From the NCBI GenBank assembly GCA_018666805.1, contig JABIXB010000019.1, positions 1 to 38,037 of the forward strand: a DNA stretch of 38,037 nucleotides, read 5' to 3'. Of this stretch, positions 1 through 8,121 are shown piece by piece; position 1 is the first letter of the stretch, and every line of letters begins with the position of its first letter. The position numbers were made by a program, and so were the translations under genes. The notes beneath the pieces were generated by a model. That model was not told the origin of the DNA, ran no database searches, and saw only the letters and a program-made list of their open reading frames with translations. The DNA is from Rhodospirillaceae bacterium (GTDB lineage Bacteria; Pseudomonadota; Alphaproteobacteria; UBA828).

Positions 1-877
1 CCTCAACAACGCCGCTCGAGGAATTGCCGAGCATGACGGCGGCAAGGCGCATGGCATTGGCATAAAGGCGGGCACCAAGGGTATCGCGAAACACCGCCCA
101 CGGACGCGTCGCGGCAAAATCTTCTATTCGGGCGCGCATCTCAGCGCCACCTGGATCAGCATTGGGCGCGGTGATCACAGTGGCGCGCGGCGCGGCGTCA
201 AGCGCGGCGAGAGCCGCATCGAGCGGGCCAAAGGGATGGCTGACATTGGTTTCGGGATGAACCGTTGCAAGAATAAAGTTATCGCCGGCAGCAAGGCCGA
301 GCTCGGCGGCCAGTTCGTCGGCGCTCAGTTGCGGCGCTGCCAGCAGGCTATCCAGTCCGGGCGCGCCAGTGACATGTATACGCCATGGTTCCTCGCCCAT
401 TCGATTGAGGCGTGTGGCGGCGTCGACGCTGGCCGCACAATGGAGATGGGCGAGCTTGCTGATGGCGTGACGGATGCGCTCATCGACCGCGCCCTCCGAG
501 CTTTCGCCGCCATGCAGGTGAATGAGCGGAAGATTATAGGCCAGTGTGGCCATCGCCGCGGGTAGCATATCGAGCCGGTCACCGATCACCAACACACTGT
601 CCGGGCCAATCTGATCGATCAGCCGCACCATCGCTGCGGCAATCTCCGGCACCGCCGCTGCCGCCTCGGGCGCCGCCCGTCCGGCGAGATCGGCACCGCC
701 ACGATGCACCTCGGCGGCATCCGGCACGGCGCCGACAGCCGACGCGGCGTCACTCACATGTGCGCCGGTTAAGAATATGTGCAATTCCACGTCCGGCTCG
801 GCGGCGAGTAAATGCCACACCGGTGCCAGGATGCCGACATCGGCGCGGCTGCTGGAAACAGAAAGAACAATAATCAC
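1..877 (-). CDS. legG: UDP/GDP-GlcNAc-type 2-epimerase (hydrolysing), NeuC/LegG-like, 3' end cut by window
   Basis: This ORF is not in the supplied track, because it starts with GTG and runs off the left edge. I read 292 residues beginning VIIVLSVSSSRADVGILAPV. The family hydrolyses an NDP-activated amino sugar while inverting C2, which frees the 6-carbon sugar that the sialic-acid-type synthase condenses with PEP. Visible family signatures are the N-terminal SSRADVGIL segment, GDRLDMLPAA (about residue 97), LHGGESSEGAVDERIRHAISK and the late GNSSSGVVE motif that binds the nucleotide. The GTG start overlaps the stop of the upstream legI gene by 4 bp (GTGA), so the two are translationally coupled. 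The context of NeuB, PglD-like and PtmE-like genes favours LegG over NeuC. About 80 to 90 C-terminal residues are expected beyond the window. Confidence 0.88.
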   Translation of the reverse strand, partial: MIIVLSVSSSRADVGILAPVWHLLAAEPDVELHIFLTGAHVSDAASAVGAVPDAAEVHRGGADLAGRAAPEAAAAVPEIAAAMVRLIDQIGPDSVLVIGDRLDMLPAAMATLAYNLPLIHLHGGESSEGAVDERIRHAISKLAHLHCAASVDAATRLNRMGEEPWRIHVTGAPGLDSLLAAPQLSADELAAELGLAAGDNFILATVHPETNVSHPFGPLDAALAALDAAPRATVITAPNADPGGAEMRARIEDFAATRPWAVFRDTLGARLYANAMRLAAVMLGNSSSGVVE

Positions 878-1893
878 GCCGAACGCTCCGCCGCCGTGAT
901 ATCGGCCTCGCGGATCGGCTCGTCCGCGGCGCGCGCGACCTTAAGGCGTTGGCCGATCGGCGATTGCGCTGCGGAAAGCCCCGTCGCCGGGCGCTTGAGG
1001 CATACATCGCCGGCAGCCAACACAGCGCCCGCCTCCAGATCCGCCGCCGCGTGCCAACTCTTGCGCGCCACGGCGGCAACTTCCAGTTCCGCTGCGCTCG
1101 GTGCCTTCACGCCGTCGCCAAGGGCTAACGCGGTAGCGCGCAACCGCGCACTCATGGCGGCAAATTCCGCCGGCTCGAGCGACGCCGCATGGTCTGGGCC
1201 GGGAAGGCTGCGCTCCAGCGTCAGATGTTTCTCGATCACCGAAGCGCCGAGCGCCACGGCGGCGACCGCCACATGATCACCGAGGGTGTGATCGGAATAG
1301 CCGACCGCAACATTGAAACTGTCGCGCAAGGTTTGCATGGCGCGAAGATTGACGCTTTCCATCGGCGCCGGATAAAGCGAGGTGCAATGCAGCAGTGTGA
1401 TATCGCCGGCGCCGTTTTGGCGCAGTGTCTCAACCGCCAGGCGCACTTCTTCGAGCGTCGCCATGCCAGTCGATAACAACACCGGTAGGCCGGTTGCGGC
1501 GACATGCTCTAGGGCCGGCAGATTGTTGAGCTCTCCCGATGCCACCTTGATGCGCCGCATGCCCATTTCCACCAGCGCCGCGATCATCGCCGGATCAAAC
1601 GCGGTACACAGAAATTCTATGTCGCGCGTGCGGCAATGGCTGGCGAGTTTGGCCAATTGATCGAGTGAAAGCTCCAGGCGTTCAAGCATCACGCGCTGCT
1701 CACCAAGGCCGGTATTCTCTTTTTGATAGGCAGCCGTGGGCGTGTTATCGGCGACCAAGTCGCGGCTGCGGAAAGCCTGAAATTTGACGATGTCAGCGCC
1801 CGCTTTCGCTGCCTCATCGACCAGAGCCAGCGCGCGGTCGAGCTCGCCATCATGATTGACGCCCGCCTCGGCGATAATTTGCACGGCGCTCAT
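874..1893 (-). CDS. legI: Nonulosonate (legionaminic/sialic acid) synthase, NeuB/LegI family
   Basis: A 339-residue protein of normal family length. It condenses PEP with a 6-carbon acetamido sugar to give a nine-carbon nonulosonic acid. The N-terminal TIM-barrel starts IIAEAGVNHDGELDRAL and carries ADIVKFQAF, FLCTAFDP, KVASGELNNLPAL, LLSTGMATLEEV, GYSDHT and EKHLTL, all classic NeuB segments. The last 65 or so residues form a SAF (antifreeze-like) domain ending with GQRLKVARAADEPI. The ATG overlaps the stop of the acetyltransferase gene (ATGA), and its own stop overlaps the 2-epimerase start. Whether the product is legionaminate, neuraminate or another stereoisomer cannot be read from this gene alone. 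The neighbouring PtmE, LegC and LegB homologues argue for legionaminate. Confidence 0.9.
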   Translation of the reverse strand: MSAVQIIAEAGVNHDGELDRALALVDEAAKAGADIVKFQAFRSRDLVADNTPTAAYQKENTGLGEQRVMLERLELSLDQLAKLASHCRTRDIEFLCTAFDPAMIAALVEMGMRRIKVASGELNNLPALEHVAATGLPVLLSTGMATLEEVRLAVETLRQNGAGDITLLHCTSLYPAPMESVNLRAMQTLRDSFNVAVGYSDHTLGDHVAVAAVALGASVIEKHLTLERSLPGPDHAASLEPAEFAAMSARLRATALALGDGVKAPSAAELEVAAVARKSWHAAADLEAGAVLAAGDVCLKRPATGLSAAQSPIGQRLKVARAADEPIREADITAAERSA

Positions 1894-2477
1894 GCCGCGC
1901 CACCTCTCGCCGGAGAGAGACTGTTCGCCGCCACCAACTGGCCATCGCCAATTTCGCCTTGCGGCAGCACGATCGCGCCGGCGCCGATCATGGCGCAGCG
2001 GCCAACCGTAACACCGCCGAGAAGCACCGCGCGCGGCGCCAAGTGGCTGCCGGCACCGAGATGTGAATCATGTTCGACAATGGCGCCCGTATTGACGATG
2101 GCGGCGCGCCCGATCACAGCGCCTGGCTGGACAATAGCGCCGGCAAGAATAATCGCGCCTTCTTCGATTTGCGCCGACGGGCTGACATGCGCTGCCGGAT
2201 GGCGCACCGGCGGCGCCGCGCGGCCCGAGGCAAGATATCTCTCGAACAGCGAAAAGCGATACTCAAGCGCACCGGACGTGACGCCCCCCATACCCATGAC
2301 GAAATTCGCCGGCTCGGCCGATTGCAGAGCTGTCTCATCGTCATCAATGCGCTGGGCAGCCAGCCACGGCGCTGCCGCGCTGTCGACATAAGCCATCAGC
2401 GCATGGCTTTCCAATGCTTCGGTAATCGCCTTGGCATGCCCGCCAGCGCCGACCATCAGAATGTTGTTGTCACTCAT
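1890..2477 (-). CDS. legH: Sugar O/N-acyltransferase, PglD/LegH-like hexapeptide protein
   Basis: The track gives a start at 2501. I prefer the ATG at 2477 (195 residues), because it makes an ATGA overlap with the aminotransferase stop and begins MSDNNILMVGAGGHAKAI, the usual start of this family. The N-terminal Rossmann-like domain (about 1-75) carries GAGGHAKA. The C-terminal part (about 85-195) is a left-handed beta helix of hexapeptide repeats (AQIEEGAIILAGAIVQPGAVIG). The segment IVEHDSHLGAGSHLAP contains the His expected to act as catalytic base in PglD-type enzymes. The predicted role is N-acetylation of the 4-amino group that the neighbouring LegC-type aminotransferase installs. The acyl donor, probably acetyl-CoA, is inferred from the family. 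Confidence 0.85.
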   Translation of the reverse strand: MSDNNILMVGAGGHAKAITEALESHALMAYVDSAAAPWLAAQRIDDDETALQSAEPANFVMGMGGVTSGALEYRFSLFERYLASGRAAPPVRHPAAHVSPSAQIEEGAIILAGAIVQPGAVIGRAAIVNTGAIVEHDSHLGAGSHLAPRAVLLGGVTVGRCAMIGAGAIVLPQGEIGDGQLVAANSLSPARGGAA

Positions 2478-3601
2478 TTTTCCGCTGCCGATCCGCGCCA
2501 CTCACCAAGCGCCGCAATAACCCGGGCCTGATCTTCGGATGATAACGAGCTTGAGGACGGTAAGACGACAACACGGCCCGAGATAGCGCGCGAGACGCCG
2601 GTCAATTGCCGCGGGCAATCGGCGTAAGGTGTTTGGGCGGAGAGCGACAACCAAAAAATCGACGAATCGATCGCCTGCGCGGCGAGATCGGCAACCAGGC
2701 TGTCGGCGGCATCAGCGGACGGACACAGTACCGCATAAAGCCAATTGCTACTGAGCGCCCAATCGCGGCGCGGCATTGGCTTGAGGTCGCTACGCCCGGC
2801 CAGAGCCTGATCATACGCCGTGGCCAAGCTGCGCTTGGCGGCGAGCATGTCATCAAGCCGTTCGAGTTGGGCCAAGCCGACAGCGGCGTTGAGATTTGTC
2901 ATGCGATAATTGAACGCCACTTCGTCATGGCGGTAGGCCGAGGTCTCACGCGCCTGGGCGCTGAGCCGGCGCATGTGCTCCGCCGCCGCGCCATCATCGG
3001 TAACGATCATGCCGCCGCCACCGGCGGTAACCGTCTTGTTGCCGTTAAAGCTAAACACGGCGAAATCGCCGAACCCGCCCACCGGGCGCCCTTGATAACA
3101 AGCGCCAAGCGCCCCCGCCGCATCCTCGATCAGTGCGACGCCGGCGTCGCGGCAGATGGCGGCGAGTGGCGTCATTTCTGCGGGGTGGCCGAGCGCATGG
3201 ACGGCAATGACAGCGCGAATGCGGTGCTTCGGCTGCTGCAATATTTGCCGCACTGCCGCCGTATCGAGGGTCCAGCTGTCGTCTGTGATATCGGCGAAGT
3301 ACGGCTCCGCGCCGGCATGGAAAACGGCGTTGGCACTGGCGGCAAAGGTCCAATCCGGCAGCAATACCCGGTCGCCCGGGCCAACGCCCGCGGCGAGCAG
3401 CGCCAGATGCAGGCCCGCCGTGCCATTGACCGTGGCGACAGCGTGGGCGGTGCCGGTGATTTCAGCCACGCGGCGCTCCATGTCGCTGACAAACGGCCCC
3501 GCCGAGGAGACCCAATTATCAGCCACACAGCGCGCCAGATAGGCCGCTTCATTGCCGCGCAAATCGGGCACGGCGAGAGGAATATGGGCGACAGCGCTCA
3601 A
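2474..3601 (-). CDS. legC: PLP-dependent NDP-sugar aminotransferase, DegT/DnrJ/EryC1 family, LegC-like
   Basis: A 375-residue fold-type I aminotransferase. It would transaminate an NDP-4-keto-6-deoxy-GlcNAc to the 4-amino sugar with PLP and a donor such as glutamate. Seen motifs are VATVNGTAGLHLALLAAGV (PLP phosphate binding), DWTFAASANAV, IEDAAGALGA, and FSFNGNKTVTAGGGGM with the Schiff-base Lys near residue 187. The start VAHIPLAVPDLRGNEAAYLARCVADNWVSS resembles the LegC subgroup. The ATG overlaps the ptmE stop by 4 bp, and the acetyltransferase follows by the same kind of overlap. The enzyme is soluble and cytoplasmic by sequence. Generic sugar-aminotransferase activity is safe. The exact substrate is inferred from the operon. 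Confidence 0.88.
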   Translation of the reverse strand: MSAVAHIPLAVPDLRGNEAAYLARCVADNWVSSAGPFVSDMERRVAEITGTAHAVATVNGTAGLHLALLAAGVGPGDRVLLPDWTFAASANAVFHAGAEPYFADITDDSWTLDTAAVRQILQQPKHRIRAVIAVHALGHPAEMTPLAAICRDAGVALIEDAAGALGACYQGRPVGGFGDFAVFSFNGNKTVTAGGGGMIVTDDGAAAEHMRRLSAQARETSAYRHDEVAFNYRMTNLNAAVGLAQLERLDDMLAAKRSLATAYDQALAGRSDLKPMPRRDWALSSNWLYAVLCPSADAADSLVADLAAQAIDSSIFWLSLSAQTPYADCPRQLTGVSRAISGRVVVLPSSSSLSSEDQARVIAALGEWRGSAAEK

Positions 3602-4629
3602 GCGCCGTTCTCCGCATTGGCCCGCACCAGATCATCAGGCTGACCAACATCGCGCCAATATTCGTGCAACGGAAAGAGACCGACCCTGAGGCCTTCGCGG
3701 CGTCCGGCCTCGAGAAGTTCCGGCATGTCGACCGCGCGGCCGCGCGGCGTCAACGCAACAAATTCCGGCGACAGCATGTAAATGCCGGCGGCGACAAAAT
3801 AGGAATTTGTCGGTTTTTCCTCGATCCCGGAAAACAAGCCATCTTCGCCGAGGCGCAACACCCCGAAGGGTATATGTACGTTATAGCGTGATACCGCGAC
3901 GGTGCCGTCATGGTCATGCTCGGCATGAAAATTGCGCAAATGGGCGAAATCCACCCGCGACACCACATCGCCATTGACGACAATTGTCGTTTCATCCGCT
4001 GCGTCCGGCATCAATGTCAGCGCGCCGACCGTGCCAAGTGGCTCCGGTTCACGGATGAAATTAATGTCAGCCCGGTTGCTGCGCGCGGCGACGAACGCCT
4101 CTACCTGTTCGGCGCGATAATGCACAGCGATGGTGATCGCCTCGACGCCGCCATCTTCAAGCTGGGCCAGCAGGCGATCCAGAATGGGCCGTTCGCCGAC
4201 CGGCAAAAGGGGTTTCGGAATATCACGGGTCTGGGCGCCGAGGCGCTTGCCGAAACCGCCGGCCATCACCACGGCACGGCTCGCCAAGGGCGCGCGGGCC
4301 TGAATAAGCACCTGTTGAATACGTCCTTCGGTATCAACAATGGGTAAGAATTCGGTGCCACGCAGTTTATCGCGGTTGGCCGCTGTATCTCCGGACTGGC
4401 CGACGACGGGCGCCCCGTTCATGCATTTTTCCACACTGTCTTCGAGGGTGACCTCCTTCAGCATGGCGCGGCGCACATCACCATCGGTCACGGTACCGAT
4501 CACCCGGCGGTCGGCGTCGATAACGATCTGAAAGACGTGCGAGCGGTCATTATTGAGCCGGTTCAACGCCTCTCGAATCGTTGTCTCCGGCGCACAGACG
4601 AGATAATCGAGGTCGCTAACCCGTATCAT
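3598..4629 (-). CDS. ptmE: CBS-domain nucleotidyltransferase, PtmE-like (GlcN-1-P guanylyltransferase type)
   Basis: A 343-residue two-domain protein. Residues about 5-115 are a CBS pair (IVIDADRRVIGTVTDGDVRRAML). Residues about 118-343 are an NTP-transferase domain with VVMAGGFGKRLGAQTRDIPKPLLPV, VVNGDVVSRVDF and the late DVGQPDDLVRAN. This architecture is that of PtmE, which supplies the GDP-activated glucosamine used by the Campylobacter-type legionaminic acid route. CMP-nonulosonate synthases lack the CBS pair, so this is probably not LegF. The start has a GAAGG ribosome site about 7 nt upstream. It sits 45 bp after the DUF924 gene and overlaps legC. Adenine-nucleotide control through the CBS domains is possible but not shown. 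Confidence 0.82.
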   Translation of the reverse strand: MIRVSDLDYLVCAPETTIREALNRLNNDRSHVFQIVIDADRRVIGTVTDGDVRRAMLKEVTLEDSVEKCMNGAPVVGQSGDTAANRDKLRGTEFLPIVDTEGRIQQVLIQARAPLASRAVVMAGGFGKRLGAQTRDIPKPLLPVGERPILDRLLAQLEDGGVEAITIAVHYRAEQVEAFVAARSNRADINFIREPEPLGTVGALTLMPDAADETTIVVNGDVVSRVDFAHLRNFHAEHDHDGTVAVSRYNVHIPFGVLRLGEDGLFSGIEEKPTNSYFVAAGIYMLSPEFVALTPRGRAVDMPELLEAGRREGLRVGLFPLHEYWRDVGQPDDLVRANAENGA

Positions 4630-4674
4630 GGCCGGCCTTCGAAGCGCTTTTGAGGGAGTGCGGTAGTCATCAAA

Positions 4675-5238
4675 TTAGAACGACGAATTGGGCTCGCTCA
4701 GGAAGGCGATTTCCTCGGCCGTGCTGTCGCGGCCAAGTGCTGCGTTACGGTGGGGAAAGCGGCCGAAGCGGGCAATGATTTCCTGATGGCGCAGGGTATA
4801 TTCGAAGGTCTTGTCGTCTTCGAGTGTGCGGAACAGCTCGACCGAACGCGCCTGGTCCGCCGCGTTTTCACTGTGCTGCAGAGGCATATAGAGAAAGCGC
4901 CGCTCGTCCGCGTTCATGCCGTCATCAAAACCATGCGCCAATGCATGATCCATAACCTCGCGCGCCTGGCCATCCGCAGCAAAAGCGCGCGCATCATCGC
5001 GAAACAGATTGCGTGAGAATTGGTCAAGCAGAATGATTTCAGCGAGACAACCGCGCGGCGTCCCGCGCCACTCAGAGAGCGCACCGGCCAGCGCCCTTTT
5101 GTGCAGCGCCGAAAAATTTTTGCGAATCTCACTGTCCAAGGCGTCATCGCGGCTAAACCATTTATCGGGGCCGACCTGCAAAAGCCAGAAATCGAGCACG
5201 GCGCGCAATTCGGCATTCTCGCCAGATGAATGGCTCAT
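4675..5238 (-). CDS. DUF924 family protein
   Basis: A 187-residue protein matching the DUF924 family over its full length. It has VLDFWLLQVGPDKWFSRDDALD at the N-terminus, EIILLDQFSRNLFRDDARAFA in the middle, FLYMPLQHSE, and RHQEIIARFGRFPHRNAALGR near the C-terminus. DUF924 proteins are all-helical, TPR-like folds with no established reaction. No signal peptide or membrane segment is visible. Its ATG overlaps the stop of the upstream methyltransferase (ATGA), and the nonulosonate gene ptmE follows 45 bp later. It is therefore co-transcribed with surface-sugar genes, perhaps only as a passenger. I give no function. Confidence 0.85.
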   Translation of the reverse strand: MSHSSGENAELRAVLDFWLLQVGPDKWFSRDDALDSEIRKNFSALHKRALAGALSEWRGTPRGCLAEIILLDQFSRNLFRDDARAFAADGQAREVMDHALAHGFDDGMNADERRFLYMPLQHSENAADQARSVELFRTLEDDKTFEYTLRHQEIIARFGRFPHRNAALGRDSTAEEIAFLSEPNSSF

Positions 5239-6092
5239 GCCGCGCGCCCGGAGCGAACCGAAAGGGTTTCGAGCATGACGAAATGGCGCAGTAGCGCGCC
5301 GGCAAAAACGCCAATCAAAGGCAGGGCGATCATCGTCGAGATCAAGCGGCGCAATCTAATCGAACCGTCATAATAGCTCGGATTGGTCACCGATTTCAGC
5401 CGCTCCAGGGTCAAATCCTGGCAGCTGCCGATATGCCTTTTGAGGGCGCGGCGATGGAACCATGGCCAGCGCAAGTGGAGATGGTCGGGAATGGGCGCGC
5501 CGAACAGCCGGCCCAGCGCGCGGTGCAGCGGCCCAGGAAAATAGTGAATCAACCACATTCGCGTATGTGAATCATATGGCGAGAGACGGTGCGGAATTTG
5601 ATGAATGGCCCAGCCCGCCGGCTTCAATACCCGGCGTTCCTCGGAAAAATAAGATTCGATGGCGGCATTATCGACATGCTCCAAAACCTGCTGACTGAAC
5701 ACAATATCGGCGCTGCCATCAGGCAACGGGATGGTTTTGCCGTCATCGATCGTGAAGCGCGGCGAGGGATGGTGCAGAATTTCCGTCGTGATGCGGTTCT
5801 GCATACTGAGGTCGCCGCCAACATCATTGCCATAAATATTCGTATAGCCGCGTGCCGCCAGATAGAGCAGCGTCAAGCCACCACCACAGCCATGATCAAA
5901 AATAGCGATTTCGCTCCTTTGCCGCGCGCCGCGATATTGCTCGATCCGGTTCAGTAATATCGCCAGATGATAAGGCGGCGCATCCGTCGTCCGTTGCACC
6001 GTCTGGCAAAACCCCTGCCAAGCTTCGGCGATCGGCCCGTCGCCCACTTCGCGCAGCTTTTTGTTAGCTGCTTTGATCTCCGCCCAGCTCAT
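5235..6092 (-). CDS. Class I SAM-dependent methyltransferase
   Basis: A 285-residue protein. The SAM-binding motif I is FDHGCGGGLTLLYLAARGY (about residues 65-83), followed by the acidic GNDVGGD end of strand 2. Motif DGSADIVFSQQVLEHVDN and the LKPAGWAIHQIPHR strand come later, a pattern typical of Methyltransf_11/Ubie-like enzymes acting on sugars or lipids. The C-terminal 50 residues are hydrophobic (STMIALPLIGVFAGALLRHFV) and may bring the enzyme to the membrane. It is the first gene of the minus-strand legionaminate-type operon. Its start lies 41 bp from the divergent legB start, so the two operons share a short promoter region. The acceptor is unknown. O-methylation of a surface glycan residue is the contextual guess. 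Confidence 0.8.
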   Translation of the reverse strand: MSWAEIKAANKKLREVGDGPIAEAWQGFCQTVQRTTDAPPYHLAILLNRIEQYRGARQRSEIAIFDHGCGGGLTLLYLAARGYTNIYGNDVGGDLSMQNRITTEILHHPSPRFTIDDGKTIPLPDGSADIVFSQQVLEHVDNAAIESYFSEERRVLKPAGWAIHQIPHRLSPYDSHTRMWLIHYFPGPLHRALGRLFGAPIPDHLHLRWPWFHRRALKRHIGSCQDLTLERLKSVTNPSYYDGSIRLRRLISTMIALPLIGVFAGALLRHFVMLETLSVRSGRAA

Positions 6093-6133
6093 CCGTGCAC
6101 GAGCCCTGTGGACGGATTGGAAGCAGGTGTGAT

Positions 6134-7168
6134 ATGAGCGCGGCCATGAGCACGACCGATAACAGCTTTGACGGCAAGCGCGTGTTTCTCACCGGCGCCG
6201 ATGGTTTCATCGGCTCGCACCTGGCGGAAGCGCTGGTGCGGAGCGGCGCGAAGGTGACGGCGCTGGCGCTTTATAACTCTTTCGGTACTCGCGGCTGGCT
6301 CGACGAAACCGCCGAGGATGTGCGCGCCGAAATGCATATCGAGCTCGGCGATGTGCGCGACGGCGCACAGATGCGCAGCTTCGCCGAAGGCAGCGATATC
6401 ATCTTTCACCTCGCCGCCCTGATCGCCATTCCCTATTCCTACGTCGCAGCAGCTTCCTGCGTCGATGTCAATATTCACGGCACGCTCAATATGCTGGAGG
6501 CGGCGCGCGCCGGCACCGCCGGGCGCTTCATCCACACCTCGACGAGCGAGGTTTACGGCTCCGCCCTGATGCGGCCGATCAGCGAGGATCATCCCCTGCA
6601 CGGGCAATCGCCCTATGCCGCGAGTAAGATCGGCGCCGACCAGATGGTCGAAGCCTTCGCCCGCTCGCATGGCATTCCCGCCGTCACGCTGCGGCCGTTC
6701 AACACGTTCGGGCCGCGCCAAAGCGAGCGCGCGATCATCCCTACCGCGATCCGCCAGATGCTTGATCCGGCCTGCGAAGAAGTTCGCCTCGGTGACCTCA
6801 GCACGACGCGCGATTTTACTTTTGTCGGCGATACGGTGCGCGCCTTCATCGCCCTTGGTGCGGCGGAGGATGCGGAATTCGGCACCGTCTACAATGCCGG
6901 CACCGGCGTTGAAACCGAGATCGGCGCGGTTATCAACATGCTCAATGATTTGACCGGCAACAACAAAAAGATCATTGCTGAGAGCGCCCGCCTGCGCCCG
7001 GAAAATTCCGAGGTGCGCGCCCTGGTCGCCGATGCAACACGCCTCACCGCGCTCTCCGGCTGGCGCCCCGAGACCGACCTTAAAGGTGGCCTTGACCATT
7101 GCGTCGACTGGTGGCGCGAGCGCATCGCCACCGGGCGGCAACGCCGCGATACGGATTTCGCGCGCTAA
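6134..7168 (+). CDS. legB: NDP-GlcNAc 4,6-dehydratase / epimerase, LegB-like extended SDR
   Basis: The track starts at 6095, but the ATG at 6134 has an AGG-type ribosome site about 7 nt upstream and gives a normal N-terminus (344 residues). The protein is an extended short-chain dehydrogenase with VFLTGADGFIGSHLAEALV, FHLAALIAIPYSYVAA, HTSTSEVYGSA, SPYAASKIGADQMVEAF (YxxxK) and LRPFNTFGPRQSERAIIPT. These are LegB-type segments. The family makes the 4-keto-6-deoxy intermediate from UDP- or GDP-GlcNAc, which LegC then aminates. It lies alone on the plus strand, divergent from the rest of the leg genes and convergent with rfbA (11 bp between stops). A general NDP-sugar epimerase is the alternative, but the neighbouring leg genes support this call. 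Confidence 0.87.
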   Translation: MSAAMSTTDNSFDGKRVFLTGADGFIGSHLAEALVRSGAKVTALALYNSFGTRGWLDETAEDVRAEMHIELGDVRDGAQMRSFAEGSDIIFHLAALIAIPYSYVAAASCVDVNIHGTLNMLEAARAGTAGRFIHTSTSEVYGSALMRPISEDHPLHGQSPYAASKIGADQMVEAFARSHGIPAVTLRPFNTFGPRQSERAIIPTAIRQMLDPACEEVRLGDLSTTRDFTFVGDTVRAFIALGAAEDAEFGTVYNAGTGVETEIGAVINMLNDLTGNNKKIIAESARLRPENSEVRALVADATRLTALSGWRPETDLKGGLDHCVDWWRERIATGRQRRDTDFAR

Positions 7169-7179
7169 GAATTTAGCGT

Positions 7180-8121
7180 TCATTTCGGCCCCTTGCCGGC
7201 AACGTCGCGCGGCGATGCCGGCACTTCATCGCTGAGATAGGCGCTCTCCGTATTCCTGAGAGCAGCGAGATAGCGGCCATAGTCACTGCCCGGCATATCC
7301 GCCGCCAGTTGCTCAAGCTGCGCCGCGTCGATCAAGCCGCGACGGAACGCGATCTCCTCCGGACAGGCAATCTTGAGGCCCTGCCGGTTTTCCACCGTGG
7401 CAACGAAATTGCCAGCATCGAGCAGTGATTCATGGGTGCCCATGTCGAGCCAGGCAACGCCGCGGCCAAGCACATTGACGCGCAATCCGCCTTCATTGAG
7501 GTAGGCCTGATTGATGCTGGTGATTTCCAATTCACCGCGCGCCGACGGCTCGATGCTGCGCACCATGTCGCACACCCGGCTGTCATAATAATAGAGCCCG
7601 GTCACGGCATAGGACGAGCGCGGTGTCTCCGGTTTTTCCTCAATGCTGACCACGGCGCCAGACTCGTCAAATTCGACGACGCCATAATCTTCCGGCTGCT
7701 TGACGTAATAGGCAAAGAGATTGGCAGTGGCATATTCCATACGCGCCGCCTGACGCAGCATGCGGCCAAAACCTTCGCCGTAATAAATATTATCGCCGAG
7801 GATAAGCGCGACCGCCTCACCAGCGATAAAATCCTCACCGATAATAAAGGCTTCGGCGATGCCGCGTGGCGCGCTTTGCGTCGCATAGCTGATCGAGATT
7901 CCCCATCTTGAGCCGTCGCCGAGCAGGGCCTCGAACAGGCGCTGCTCCTCCGGCCGGGTGATGATCAGAATGTCGGCGATGTCGGCCAGCATCAAGGTGC
8001 TGAGCGGATAATAGATCATCGGCTTGTCATAAACCGGCAGCAATTGTTTGCTGACGCTGTGCGTTGTTGGCGCCAGGCGGGTGCCGCTGCCGCCGGCCAA
8101 AATGATGCCTTTCCTGATCAT
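7180..8121 (-). CDS. rfbA: Glucose-1-phosphate thymidylyltransferase
   Basis: The enzyme makes dTDP-glucose from glucose-1-phosphate and dTTP. The track start at 8196 lies inside rfbB. The ATG at 8121 overlaps the rfbB stop (ATGA) and begins [20 protein letters not shown], the expected start (313 residues). Family motifs are [78 protein letters not shown] and [13 protein letters not shown]. The C-terminus has a short extension ([14 protein letters not shown]) beyond the usual end. It is the last gene of the regulator-rfbB-rfbA operon. rfbC and rfbD are absent, so the final deoxysugar cannot be named from this window. Confidence 0.95.
   Translation of the reverse strand: MIRKGIILAGGSGTRLAPTTHSVSKQLLPVYDKPMIYYPLSTLMLADIADILIITRPEEQRLFEALLGDGSRWGISISYATQSAPRGIAEAFIIGEDFIAGEAVALILGDNIYYGEGFGRMLRQAARMEYATANLFAYYVKQPEDYGVVEFDESGAVVSIEEKPETPRSSYAVTGLYYYDSRVCDMVRSIEPSARGELEITSINQAYLNEGGLRVNVLGRGVAWLDMGTHESLLDAGNFVATVENRQGLKIACPEEIAFRRGLIDAAQLEQLAADMPGSDYGRYLAALRNTESAYLSDEVPASPRDVAGKGPK

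Noticed and set aside
2474-3601. LegC-type aminotransferase as the missing 2-aminoethylphosphonate transaminase
   Set aside because: Its motifs are those of DegT/DnrJ/EryC1 sugar aminotransferases and it sits in the nonulosonate operon. AepZ-type enzymes belong to a different class V-like family.
2606-3643. 345-residue plus-strand ORF opposite legC
   Set aside because: Shadow of the PLP aminotransferase. No family features.
6089-7183. 364-residue minus-strand ORF covering legB
   Set aside because: It is longer than legB but is a GC-driven shadow. The plus strand carries full SDR motifs while this translation is low-complexity and unrecognisable.
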